Below, in pieces: positions 18,381 through 26,338 of a stretch of DNA of 64,000 bases. Where the stretch lies: assembly GCF_963677715.1 (NCBI RefSeq), contig NZ_OY782495.1, positions 2,036,001-2,100,000 of the forward strand, given 5' to 3'. The position numbers and the translations under genes were made by a program. The notes below the pieces were generated by a model. That model was not told where the DNA came from, made no database searches, and saw only the letters and a list, made by a program, of their open reading frames with translations. How positions within the stretch are numbered: the first letter of the stretch is position 1; each line of letters starts with the position of its first letter. The stretch comes from an uncultured Bacteroides sp. Its GTDB lineage: Bacteria > Bacteroidota > Bacteroidia > Bacteroidales > Bacteroidaceae.

Positions 18381-19368
18381 ACAGCTTGTCTAGTACGGTA
18401 TTGAACCTTTCTTGGAGGTAGGGATACAGTACCGTGGCCAACCTAACATAGTTTTCTGTCGCAGCAATGCTCGAGTGTCCTAGATATGCTGAAAGAATGG
18501 GCAGCGAAACATACATATCCATACCACTGTCCACCATCTGCTTGAAGGCATGAACTGCAAAGGTATGACGCCAATCGTGAAGACGTTTGCGATAGCCATT
18601 CTCTGATAAAGCTGATATGTTTGCCATTGCAAGGAGTCTCTCATGAAGATCTTCCACCCAATCTCTCCGAAGCGCTTGTCCATAGCGGTTTGTGAAAATA
18701 AAGTCGTTTTCTGTCAGCATATGGAATGTCATATCTGCATATCGTTGCATTAGTGTATGAAGTGAAGAAGACATAACCACGATTCTTTCTTTGTTGCCTT
18801 TAGTAACTTTCAGTCGGAAGAAGCCTTCATGAAGATCTACATCCTTGACTCGCAGCATTAGTGTTTCTGTAATCCGGCATCCGCAGCAATAAAGCACTCT
18901 GAATAAAACGGAGAGTTGCACCCGATTTTTCATATTGCCCGGATGCGTCTCACCATAACTATCGACGACAAGAAAGTAGCGTTTTATTTCGTCATCGGTA
19001 TAGATATGTGGAACGAAGTTGCTTTTAGGAGGTTTTACATCTCGTATTGTTGCTACTGGAAAGCCTTTGGCGAAAAGGTACTCTAGCATGCGCTTTGTAT
19101 GGTTAACGCGCATATAGTGATGATGCTCAGACTCTCTATCCCGTTTCCTACGCCATAGGTCTGCTATCTCTCGAGTGATTCCAGTGCCTTTCACATCATT
19201 TTCCGTAAAGAAATTATCAAGAAGCTTTTGATACCTTGCATCTGCCGATATGTCCATGCCGGTAGATTCTCGATAATCAAGGAAGGCATTGATCTCTTCC
19301 GCAAAAAAAGAATGATATTTAGGTCTCTTCATCTTTGTGCGGCCTCCAATTCCGGTCCTGATATCCAT
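18352..19368 (-). CDS. ritB: tyrosine recombinase, second gene of RIT trio (RitB)
   Basis: The 338-residue integrase-like protein has the catalytic residues in GCRITETLMLR (Arg), VTKGNKERIV (Lys), HDWRHTFAVHAF (H-x-x-R), AYLGHSSIAATENYVRLA (His and Tyr). Its N-terminal half is a helical core-binding domain (about 15-110). It overlaps ritA by 40 bases and ritC by 29, showing translational coupling of the trio. It is more distant from XerC than RitC is. Confidence 0.9.
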   Translation of the reverse strand: MDIRTGIGGRTKMKRPKYHSFFAEEINAFLDYRESTGMDISADARYQKLLDNFFTENDVKGTGITREIADLWRRKRDRESEHHHYMRVNHTKRMLEYLFAKGFPVATIRDVKPPKSNFVPHIYTDDEIKRYFLVVDSYGETHPGNMKNRVQLSVLFRVLYCCGCRITETLMLRVKDVDLHEGFFRLKVTKGNKERIVVMSSSLHTLMQRYADMTFHMLTENDFIFTNRYGQALRRDWVEDLHERLLAMANISALSENGYRKRLHDWRHTFAVHAFKQMVDSGMDMYVSLPILSAYLGHSSIAATENYVRLATVLYPYLQERFNTVLDKLFGKEVDNGN

Positions 19369-20591
19369 AGGTTAGACATTGTAGGTATGGCAAGACCACA
19401 TTTACGAAGACCGTCTATGTCAATCTTGATATAGACTTTCGTGGACTCTGCGCTCTTATGTCCAAGAGCGGCACTTATGGTCATTAGGCTTACTTCTTGC
19501 TTGATAAGGTTGGATGCCAGACTATGGCGCATGGAGTGAGGACCATGACGTTTTTCTTGCCAACCAGTTATATTGGAGTTGCGGAATGCCGCTGTTACTA
19601 TGGAGTGTATTGTCGCACGATCCAAGGGCTGACCAACTGTAGTTCTCATATGGGATACAACTAGAATTCCGGTATTTGGAGATGGATGTCCGTGCTTAAG
19701 GTAGTTGATTACAGCGTTCCCGACAGATGCCAAAAGAGGCAGTTCTATGTCCACGTCCGTCTTATATTGTCGGACTCTGATGATGTTCTTTTCCCAATTG
19801 AAGTTGTCAAGCTTTAGCCTCACAATATCCGATGCCCTGAGTCCGTATTGAGCACATAACAGTAGCACCAAATAGTCCCGTTTCCCTTTCGAAGTGCTTT
19901 GGTCAACAGATTTTAGCAATTGTTTAACTTCTTCTGTGGAATAGACCGAAGGAAGCCTTTCAGGCCTTCTGCGTCTGGGCTCCTTGAGGATTTGCCCTGA
20001 TAAGTTTACCGGCAACAGATCGTTGGAATACAGATAATGAAGGAATTCCCGTATTGTGGACTTGTGGCTTTCCCTTTGTCCCAAAGGCAGTGACATAAAG
20101 TGTTTGTCGACATTCCCAATATTGATATTTGCCACTTCAAGCCCTTCAGAACTCAAAAAAATATCCAACCGAAAAAGAATTCTTTTTTTGCCGTTAATTG
20201 TTTCTGGACGTCTTAAAAGAGATTGAATACACCAATCAAGGTAAGGTCCTATCCAATTGCCAATGGCTGTTGAGAAACGATAGTCCTTTGCCGGGATTCG
20301 ATATTCATATGGCATCCCCATCAAAAAATTACTCCAACGACGAAGTACCATAAGTGTCAGTCGCTTCTGTAACGGTAAATTCCTTGCAGCTTCCCAATAT
20401 CCAACGACTTTAAGCGCATATCTTCGGAGGCTTTCTTCAGAAACATCCTTGAAATGCTGTTCACATGCCCATTGGGCGAATAGACGGCATGTTTTGCCGT
20501 ATCGCCAACGGATAGCCTGATTGAAACCCTTGTCCTCGATGTCGGCCAAGAATCCATCCATTTTGATTTTGATTAAATTTGGCATTTGCAT
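19329..20591 (-). CDS. ritA: tyrosine recombinase, first gene of RIT trio (RitA)
   Basis: At 420 residues this is the longest of the three, as in other RIT elements. The N-terminal half carries an extended helical DNA-binding part. The catalytic domain shows the Arg in QYGLRASDIVRLK, HSMRHSLASNL (H-x-x-R), AALGHKSAESTKVYIKID (His and the Tyr nucleophile). The C-terminal tail continues to SGPELEAAQR and overlaps ritB by 40 bases. It is the promoter-proximal gene; a perfect 7-6-7 inverted repeat is found 10 bases upstream of its start. Confidence 0.9.
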   Translation of the reverse strand: MQMPNLIKIKMDGFLADIEDKGFNQAIRWRYGKTCRLFAQWACEQHFKDVSEESLRRYALKVVGYWEAARNLPLQKRLTLMVLRRWSNFLMGMPYEYRIPAKDYRFSTAIGNWIGPYLDWCIQSLLRRPETINGKKRILFRLDIFLSSEGLEVANINIGNVDKHFMSLPLGQRESHKSTIREFLHYLYSNDLLPVNLSGQILKEPRRRRPERLPSVYSTEEVKQLLKSVDQSTSKGKRDYLVLLLCAQYGLRASDIVRLKLDNFNWEKNIIRVRQYKTDVDIELPLLASVGNAVINYLKHGHPSPNTGILVVSHMRTTVGQPLDRATIHSIVTAAFRNSNITGWQEKRHGPHSMRHSLASNLIKQEVSLMTISAALGHKSAESTKVYIKIDIDGLRKCGLAIPTMSNLWISGPELEAAQR

Positions 20592-20600
20592 AAATTATTG

Positions 20601-20620
20601 ATTTGATACAAAAATCAAAT
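20601..20620. promoter_or_regulatory. perfect inverted repeat upstream of ritA
   Basis: ATTTGAT, a 6-base spacer ACAAAA and ATCAAAT form a perfect 20-bp interrupted palindrome directly upstream of the ritA start. It may be an operator or an accessory recombinase-binding site; the role is inferred. Confidence 0.4.
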
Positions 20621-20633
20621 TAATCAAAAAAGA

Positions 20634-20714
20634 TTATGTAAAGTATATACAACATGCAACATTGTATATAAAGATATTAACATTGAATCTTTACATAACA
20701 GAATACTTGTCATA
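20634..20714. repeat. RIT terminus, right (ritA side)
   Basis: The inner arm TTATGTAAAG is at 20634-20643 and the outer arm, inverted, ends at 20714. Read inward, the outer 26 bases differ from the left terminus at one position only (C for T). The arm-to-arm span is 65 bp, the same as on the left. Confidence 0.8.
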
Positions 20715-21488
20715 AGCTTTGTCTTTAGGATGAACAGGGCGTGTTGCTGTGAGTTCTGTGTCGTAGTGTAGTCCCCATTGCAGCGCAGCCTCGTTAAACG
20801 TTGGTTCATGCAGGTCTGAACGTTTCACCCACTGACGCATATTATCGCTTTTAACCGATTCTGTTGTTCCACGGAAGTATTCCATACATTTGGATAGTCC
20901 ATAATAAAAATGTTCCTGGGTAGCGTTCAGCAAAGCCATAACAAACGACAGTGAGCTGCAAGGAAGAATACAGCATAACACAACCACGGCTGTTTTCATG
21001 CCTGTTTTTTTCTCTGTAATGTAAAGATTGTCTCCCGCAAAATCGACCTGACTTTCAAAACCGGGCAAATAGCTGTTGTGATACGAGTAGGTGTGTGCTT
21101 TTTCGTATGTTTGTAGAAGAGCCTTAAAGCGTGTGTAACCATAGTTTGGTGAATGCGCATCTCTATACTCGGTCCAAAGTAGTTCATAAGTCATGTGCTT
21201 CCGCTCCATTTCTTTCATATAGAAAGGCAATAGTGGCTCCAATTCATTGAAACGCTCGTCTGTGCTGGGTTTATATTCCTCCTTCTGAAGGATACCGCAT
21301 AGTCCCAAATCATCCAGCAACAATAGTTCCTTGTAGCTTTTTCCCGATGAATAGGCACGCTGTTTATACACTGAAACCGAAGTCCGGCTTATACGCATTT
21401 TTGCACTTATACTCCGTTGAGACAGATTCTGGTCAAAGTACTGGAGCATTTTTCGTAATTCTAGCATTGTAATCTTAATGTTTGCCAT
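20691..21488 (-). pseudogene. istA: IS21-family transposase IstA, 5' half only (copy 2, different IS)
   Basis: This 265-residue minus-strand frame is the first half of a second IstA that shares only family-level similarity with copy 1. It has an N-terminal helix-turn-helix (LSQRSISAKMRISRTSVSVY) and DDE-core residues in SQVDFAGDN and VKSDNMRQWV. It stops after RPVHPKDKA, exactly the codons at which copy 1 ends, and the last residues YDKYSVM come from the RIT terminus. The catalytic Glu and the C-terminus are missing. Its own IS end lies upstream at 21564-21660. Confidence 0.88.
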
Positions 21489-21563
21489 GGTATCATTAAT
21501 CTGTTTTGAGATAAAGATATCATGTATGGTTAATATGATTACAGCACTGTGAAGTTATTTTTA

Positions 21564-21660
21564 TGGCACATTTGTGGGTGATACGGGTGGCACATTTAAG
21601 AGTGATACACCTGGCACATTTGTGAGTGATATAGGTGGCACATTTGAAGTGATATTATCA
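21564..21660 (-). repeat. terminal repeats of the second IS21 element, exact 24-bp period
   Basis: Four copies of TGGCACATTTGTGAGTGATA-like sequence start at 21564, 21588, 21612 and 21636, exactly 24 bp apart. Read outward the last copy ends in TTATCA at 21660, which fits the TG...CA ends of IS21. These are probably transposase-binding repeats at the 5' end of the element carrying istA copy 2. The end lies directly against istB sequence of the first element. Confidence 0.8.
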
Positions 21661-21824
21661 ATTGAAGACAGGCATGCACGCAACCATCATTATAAGTCAA
21701 CTGGCGGTGGAAGACTGGTATGAAATACTGGATGCAAACACCACTGTGGCAGATGCTGTTTTGGACAGAATCGTGCATACAGCGCAGCGTTTTTTGCTTA
21801 CTGGCGAAAGCATGAGAAAAAAAT
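21661..21824 (+). pseudogene. istB: istB 3' remnant (ATPase helper of IS21 transposition)
   Basis: The plus strand encodes the last ~55 residues of IstB. A first frame gives IEDRHAR, then after a one-base shift near 21680 the next gives ATIIISQLAVEDWYEILD, TVADAVLDRIVHTAQRF and the ending GESMRKK with TAA at 21822-21824. These are typical IstB C-terminal motifs. The 5' three quarters of the gene are missing. Orientation agrees with istA copy 1, so it belongs to the outer element. Confidence 0.8.
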
Positions 21825-21862
21825 AACTATTTTTGTAACGCCTACTGAATCGTGCATAAAAG

Positions 21863-21902
21863 TGAACGGGTATCACCGATTTAGCTGGGTGGGTATCATC
21901 CG
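21863..21902 (-). repeat. right-end repeats of the outer IS21 element
   Basis: Two inverted copies related to the left-end repeat lie at 21863-21878 and 21886-21902 (reading inward CGGTGATACCCGTTCA and CGGATGATACCCACCCA). The outer copy is 9 bases from the TCCA terminus at 21911. Confidence 0.7.
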
Positions 21903-21911
21903 TTTTTTCCA

Positions 21912-21917
21912 TTACTA
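21912..21917. repeat. target site duplication, right copy
   Basis: TTACTA immediately follows the right IS end and equals the left copy at 16249-16254. Confidence 0.85.
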
Positions 21918-22456
21918 CAAACAGACCATTTTTCTTTAGCTTAGGACAGGTTAGAAAAAAGAAAAATTTCCATATTCTCGTTGATGTCATGAAAAACTTT
22001 CCTGAATACGATCTTTATATTTCAGGACAAGATCACTATGAATATGCAAAAGAAATACGCCAACGCATTCTTGATGAGAAAATAAAAAATATATTCTTAA
22101 CTGGCACTATAAAAAATGAAGAGAAAGTATGGCTATATAAAAATTGCACCGCATTTTTGTTCCCTTCAACTTTAGAAGGCTTTGGATTACCAGTTATAGA
22201 AGCCATGCAATTTGGAAGAGCAGTATTCTCCTCGAATTACACAAGTTTACCTGAGGTATGTGGCGGCAACGCGTTTATATGGGATAATTTTAACCCTGAT
22301 TATATGACCCAAGTAATGAAAGAAAACCTCAAAAACTTCTATGATGATAAGAAAAAGATTGCCATGATGAAAGAGCATGCCTTTTCATTCAGTTATGAAA
22401 AACACATTCAACAATATATCCATATCTACAAAACTTTATTGAAGAAAGAGAACTAA
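21918..22456 (+). pseudogene. family 4 glycosyltransferase, 3' part
   Basis: This frame continues the interrupted gene at 15729. The first codons after the duplication read NRPFFFSLGQVRKKKNFHIL, the usual start of the GT4 donor domain. Then come YISGQDHYEY, the loop before the catalytic E-x7-E region, and FPSTLEGFGLPVIEAMQFG, which contains the E(x7)E nucleotide-sugar motif. It ends with TAA at 22454-22456. An internal ATG at 21989 gives a 155-residue open frame, but without the acceptor domain it should not be active. A downstream product could still be made from IS-borne transcription. Confidence 0.85.
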
Positions 22457-22459
22457 TTC

Positions 22460-23506
22460 CTACCAGCGATAATATCTTGCTTTAAATCTTATCTTTATTC
22501 TACGAATCAAATTAAGAGGTTTATTTTTAATTTTCCCTTTATAATTAAGAATAAAATCATCAACGGCATCCAGAACACGAACAGAATTATGCCCATCACG
22601 ATGGGCCTCATGGCACATTGTGTAAGCATGGATATTATCCATCAGTTCTTTGGGGCGGGAGATCGCTTTTTCTATTGCTGCTTCAATATCATTTTCATCA
22701 AGAACATTAAGAAGATAATTACCCGGATGTGTATTTCTAAAAGTGACTACCGGCTTTTCCAGCAGCATAAATTCCACAATAATTGATGAGCTATCGCAGA
22801 GCATAACATCAGCTTTCCTAAACGTATTAAGACCATCGTTACTACGATTAAAGACTACGTTTGATCTTGTCTCAGACAATTCTTTATATTTTTGAATCAG
22901 CTCAGCATCATCAAGCTTGGGGTGAAAAGTTATAATCCAGTTCCAAGACTTGTTCTCTGCTAATTGCTTTATAGTGCCAAACAAATAAGATGCAGAAGAA
23001 ATTCCCTTGCTAAATGTTGGTGAATAGAGAATCGTTGGATGGTCGTTTTCTCCTATAGTATAAGAAGAACCATTAAAAAAAGCATCAACTTTACACCAAC
23101 CCGTCTCATAAACCTTAAAGAAGCCATGCTTTTTTTCTAATTCTTTAAAATAAGGAGTACTACTTTTGCCTTGAGTACAATATATGTCATACCAGCCTCT
23201 AATAGTGAAATGATCGTCTATTCTTTCTACCCTTTTTCTCATAGCATAACCATGAAAAACTTCTACTTTTATCCCTGGAAAGAAATCAAAAACCCAATTT
23301 CCCGGCGAAAAAACTGCTATTGGATTATAATCAAACACCTCTTGAATTGTTTCTAATTGCTTTTCTCTCTCTGTTAGCCAATTCTCACAAGGAGGCTCAA
23401 TAAACCACGCAACATTATCTCCTCTACGCCATATTTCCTCTTGTAAAGGACGTAATATAGAATAAGAATAAGTCAATGAAACAAAAAATAAATAATGCTT
23501 ATCCAT
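22460..23506 (-). CDS. CDP-glycerol glycerophosphotransferase-like protein
   Basis: The 348-residue protein has the TagB/TagF-type polymerase fold: an N-terminal Rossmann half with VEVFHGYAMRKR (the conserved HG), then TILYSPTFSKG and the donor-site segment MLCDSSSIIVEFMLLEKPVV, in which Asp-Ser-Ser binds the phosphate. Its C-terminal tail is very basic (KIRFKARYYRW), suited to membrane surface attachment. In Gram-negative bacteria such enzymes add glycerol-phosphate or similar groups to surface glycans. It is the last gene of a minus-strand run starting at DUF4254. Confidence 0.82.
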   Translation of the reverse strand: MDKHYLFFVSLTYSYSILRPLQEEIWRRGDNVAWFIEPPCENWLTEREKQLETIQEVFDYNPIAVFSPGNWVFDFFPGIKVEVFHGYAMRKRVERIDDHFTIRGWYDIYCTQGKSSTPYFKELEKKHGFFKVYETGWCKVDAFFNGSSYTIGENDHPTILYSPTFSKGISSASYLFGTIKQLAENKSWNWIITFHPKLDDAELIQKYKELSETRSNVVFNRSNDGLNTFRKADVMLCDSSSIIVEFMLLEKPVVTFRNTHPGNYLLNVLDENDIEAAIEKAISRPKELMDNIHAYTMCHEAHRDGHNSVRVLDAVDDFILNYKGKIKNKPLNLIRRIKIRFKARYYRW

Positions 23507-23527
23507 AAAACCTCTTGATAAACTAAC

Positions 23528-24271
23528 CTATAATTCTAATTTATATTTTATTTGATGTTTCTTTGCAAACCTTTTCCAAAATAACCTTCTGTAAGATAAA
23601 ACCCACTTACGACACAAAATCTCGTCAGCACCTCTGGCAGCAGCATATTCTTTCGCTAGCAATTCAAAAAAAGGTATTTGTCCCCATAGCCGAGCAAAAT
23701 TAGCACAGCCAACTTTTACACTGACTTTCCCAAAACTCATGCGATTTATATCCACCAACGAAAATTGATACTGACCATCTACTTTATCAAAGAGAATATT
23801 ACCGGGTGAATAATCACGATGCAAAATCTCTGCTTCATGCAAATGAGCAGTATATTGAGCAAAAGCAATAACAACATCAGAACTGTTCTTTATATCAGCG
23901 TCCCCAAATTCATAAAAGTTACGTTTGTATGGACACTGCAAACTAATAAAATAAGAATGTTTGATCAAGCCATATTGTCTTTCTTCAATATATGCAATTG
24001 GTATTGGCGTCTGAAAACCTTTCTTAAGAAGCAATTTAGGATAATTAAATGCACGCCAACCTTTAGAATTCCTGAAAAAAGAATACACAATCCGATTAAA
24101 AAACTTTGGAACCCTATATCGCTTAACATTGACATTAAATTCAAGAATAGGCATTACCTTTATAAGGTTTCTACCTGCATAAATTTGCTCGCCTTCAAAT
24201 TGAAAACGTTTCGGAATAGACTCAATATATTCTCGTAAATATTCGAATTCCGGATTAATTATTACTATCAT
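23528..24271 (-). CDS. InaA/WaaP-like lipopolysaccharide core kinase
   Basis: The 247-residue protein has a protein-kinase-like fold of the InaA/WaaP group, which phosphorylates lipopolysaccharide core sugars. The catalytic loop is LHRDYSPGNILF (HRD and Asn) and the metal-binding Asp is in LVDINRMSFG. The N-terminal part holds a possible ATP-binding Lys (KLLLKKGF). It lies between the GT9 gene and the CDP-glycerol transferase-like gene, 21 bases from the latter, so it is probably co-transcribed. Confidence 0.84.
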   Translation of the reverse strand: MIVIINPEFEYLREYIESIPKRFQFEGEQIYAGRNLIKVMPILEFNVNVKRYRVPKFFNRIVYSFFRNSKGWRAFNYPKLLLKKGFQTPIPIAYIEERQYGLIKHSYFISLQCPYKRNFYEFGDADIKNSSDVVIAFAQYTAHLHEAEILHRDYSPGNILFDKVDGQYQFSLVDINRMSFGKVSVKVGCANFARLWGQIPFFELLAKEYAAARGADEILCRKWVLSYRRLFWKRFAKKHQIKYKLEL

Positions 24272-24301
24272 GACACATCAGTGTGTTTTTCTATTTTCAT
24301 C

Positions 24302-25336
24302 TTAAAAGACTATACTTTCTATCTTCTCGATCACCCGCACAGGCATAATGCCATATAAACAGGCATAATCACCACGATAACAGGGCGTTTGCCCAAAGAC
24401 AGAGCAAGGACGACAATATAAATCTGTAATTTGTATCGTGTTAGTGGGCAACTGCTTCCATCCCATAAAACCCGCATACGGATGCGTGGCCCCCCAAATA
24501 GATACAACGGGAATATTGACAAGCGAAGCCAAATGCATATTTGCCGAATCCATCGACAACATTACATCCAAATGGCTCATAAGGGCTAATTCAGTATCCA
24601 TAGTAAGCTTACCAATCAATGATGTCACTGTAGGATATTTATCTGTCCATGTTTTAAAGCAATCTTCTTCTTCTTTACCCCCACCAAATAAAAACACCTT
24701 TACCCGATCGTCTTGTGCAAAATGCGCCACCACTTGTTCTTGAAGTTCAAGAGGATATATCTTACCTTTATGCTTGGCAAAGGGGGCAATGCCTATCCAT
24801 TTTGCATTCCCTTTCTCTCCTGTTACAGATTGTATTATTGAAAAGTCACCTTTTTCATGTCCGTAAATGGAGGAGAAGTTTAGAAGAACAGGAAATCCTG
24901 CTTTGGTAAACACATCTGCATAACGTTGAAAAGAGTTCTTTTGACTAACCAGTTTTTTGTTCCTGCGGCGAATGAGTTTTCTCTTTCCCCATCTTCCTTT
25001 ATGCAAAACATAAACAGGGGTACCTATAAACCTAAATAACAAAGACAGATATTTTGTGCGCAATACATTATGCAGATCGAGCACAGCATCAAAGTGCAAC
25101 GCTTTAAGTTCCTTAAATAGTACATAAAGCCCCTTCCATCCACTATGCCTACCTTTTAAATCGGCATTGAAGAAACTCACATTATCCGGCAAGTTACTAA
25201 AAAGAGGCGCTAATGACGGACGACTTAAAAAAACAATCTGGTGCCGGGGATATTGCGTAGCCCAAGAGTGTATTACCGGAACAGTCATGGCAACATCTCC
25301 AATAGCCGAAAAACGAATAACCAATATCTTTGCCAT
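24302..25336 (-). CDS. glycosyltransferase family 9 (lipopolysaccharide heptosyltransferase-like)
   Basis: This 344-residue GT9 enzyme starts MAKILVIRFSAIGDVAMTVP, a textbook heptosyltransferase N-terminus; the codon just before is also ATG, so 25339 is an equal alternative. The donor-binding half has LMSHLDVMLSMDSANMHLAS, with the D-S-x-x-x-H motif, and VSIWGATHP. Two Cys-containing loops near the end (LYCRPCSVFGQTPCYRGDY) are frequent in Bacteroidetes members. It follows the DUF4254 gene closely. Confidence 0.9.
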   Translation of the reverse strand: MAKILVIRFSAIGDVAMTVPVIHSWATQYPRHQIVFLSRPSLAPLFSNLPDNVSFFNADLKGRHSGWKGLYVLFKELKALHFDAVLDLHNVLRTKYLSLLFRFIGTPVYVLHKGRWGKRKLIRRRNKKLVSQKNSFQRYADVFTKAGFPVLLNFSSIYGHEKGDFSIIQSVTGEKGNAKWIGIAPFAKHKGKIYPLELQEQVVAHFAQDDRVKVFLFGGGKEEEDCFKTWTDKYPTVTSLIGKLTMDTELALMSHLDVMLSMDSANMHLASLVNIPVVSIWGATHPYAGFMGWKQLPTNTIQITDLYCRPCSVFGQTPCYRGDYACLYGIMPVRVIEKIESIVF

Positions 25337-25342
25337 CAATTG

Positions 25343-25948
25343 TTATTTCTTTGCATATAACACCGGATTAAGAGCCGGATCATTATACATCTTCATTTGC
25401 TTATAAACCTTCATGTATTTCCTACCGCTTTCAATGTCAATGATTAATTGATCAATGGCCGAAGAAAGATCAGTGCGTTGCTCGAGAAGGATATTCAACT
25501 TAACGCTACACTGTTTAAGGTGTTCGTCTGTCGAATTTTTACGCTCCACCTCTTGCTGCATGTGGTATATTTTAAGAGCCAGGATAGACAAACGGTCTAC
25601 CGCCCAAGCTGGGCTTTCGGTATTTATGGTAGCATCTGCCTCTGGAGTTATAGATTTATATTTATCAAGAAAATAACTATCAATAAGCTCCACCAGATCT
25701 GTACGATCCTGATTCGATTTATCTATTCTGCGTTTCAAAGACAAAGCTTCTACGGGATCAATCTGAGGATCACGAATGATGTCTTCAAAATGCCATTGCA
25801 CAGCATCTATCCAGTTTTTCAGATACAGATAATACTCAATCGTTTTCAATTCGTAAGGATTATTCATGGGAGCATCTACGTTGTCAGTCACATGGTAATC
25901 AGTCGTTGATTTCCAGAATATCTCATTGCAAAGCTTACTAAATGTCAT
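25343..25948 (-). CDS. DUF4254 protein
   Basis: The 201-residue, mostly helical, soluble protein has a DUF4254 domain, with conserved W and H residues in IDAVQWHFEDIIRDPQID and a second helix bundle with RLSILALKIYHM. The family is typical of Bacteroidetes and usually sits beside heptosyltransferase genes, as here, where the next gene starts 4-7 bases downstream. Its function is unknown; a role in lipopolysaccharide core assembly is inferred only from position. It is the first gene of the minus-strand glycan operon. Confidence 0.85.
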   Translation of the reverse strand: MTFSKLCNEIFWKSTTDYHVTDNVDAPMNNPYELKTIEYYLYLKNWIDAVQWHFEDIIRDPQIDPVEALSLKRRIDKSNQDRTDLVELIDSYFLDKYKSITPEADATINTESPAWAVDRLSILALKIYHMQQEVERKNSTDEHLKQCSVKLNILLEQRTDLSSAIDQLIIDIESGRKYMKVYKQMKMYNDPALNPVLYAKK

Positions 25949-26338
25949 AATATTAACTTACTTATATATAAATACAACGGGACAAAACTATACAATATTT
26001 CCCATACGAGCAACCGTTTTTTGTTTTTTATTACTCCGCCTTCGGCTCTCAGCATACACTAAGTACATGGAAAAGTGCTTAGTGTGACAATTCACCTCTC
26101 AACGTATTATCTCTTAAAAACACATATATTATTATAAAAACATCCCCATCTTCTATACCTAAACATCCGGATGATATATCATAGAACATAGGCATATTTT
26201 TATATATAACATCCGGATGTTATTAATCAAAAAGTTATAGTTAAGAAGAACAAGGCATAGATATTCTAAAAAGAACAAAGAGAAGCATCACTATTAACAA
26301 GGAAACATTAACTTTGCTATGCTCAAAAACATTGTATT
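25949..26338. promoter_or_regulatory. divergent intergenic region with palindromes, promoter of pdxB
   Basis: This 390-base divergent gap carries no gene. A perfect 18-bp palindrome ATAACATCCGGATGTTAT is at 26206-26223, and a partial second copy (AACATCCGGATGAT) is at 26162-26175, which suggests a dimeric regulator site in two copies. A promoter-like TAACTTTG (TAnnTTTG) lies at 26309-26316, 22 bases before the pdxB start. The regulator is unknown. Confidence 0.5.

Larger units (their letters stand above)
17261..20714 (-). mobile_element. recombinase-in-trio (RIT) element
   Basis: Three overlapping minus-strand tyrosine recombinase genes lie between two inverted 81-bp termini (17261-17341 and 20634-20714). 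The outermost 26 bp of each terminus match at 25 positions, and each terminus contains an outer and an inner copy of TTATGTAAAG in opposite orientation spanning exactly 65 bp. This is the organisation described for RIT elements (ritA-ritB-ritC, co-directional, overlapping). No cargo gene is present. All three recombinases look intact, so the element may still be active. Confidence 0.88.
16255..21911 (+). mobile_element. IS21-family element with nested RIT element and second IS21 remnant
   Basis: The 5657-bp insertion has matching inverted ends: the left begins TGGATAAATCGGA, and the right, read inward, begins TGGAAAAAACGGA. It is bounded by the 6-bp duplication TTACTA, a size normal for IS21. 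It holds the 5' half of istA in plus orientation, a complete recombinase-in-trio element, the 5' half of a second, different istA in minus orientation with its own terminal repeats, and the 3' end of istB in plus orientation. The istA 3' half, most of istB and the rest of the second IS21 are missing, so the element cannot transpose by itself. Removing it and one duplication copy restores the glycosyltransferase frame. Confidence 0.85.

Noticed and set aside
20624-20809. Small minus-strand frame across the RIT/istA boundary
   Set aside because: It is an out-of-frame shadow of istA copy 2 and the RIT terminus.
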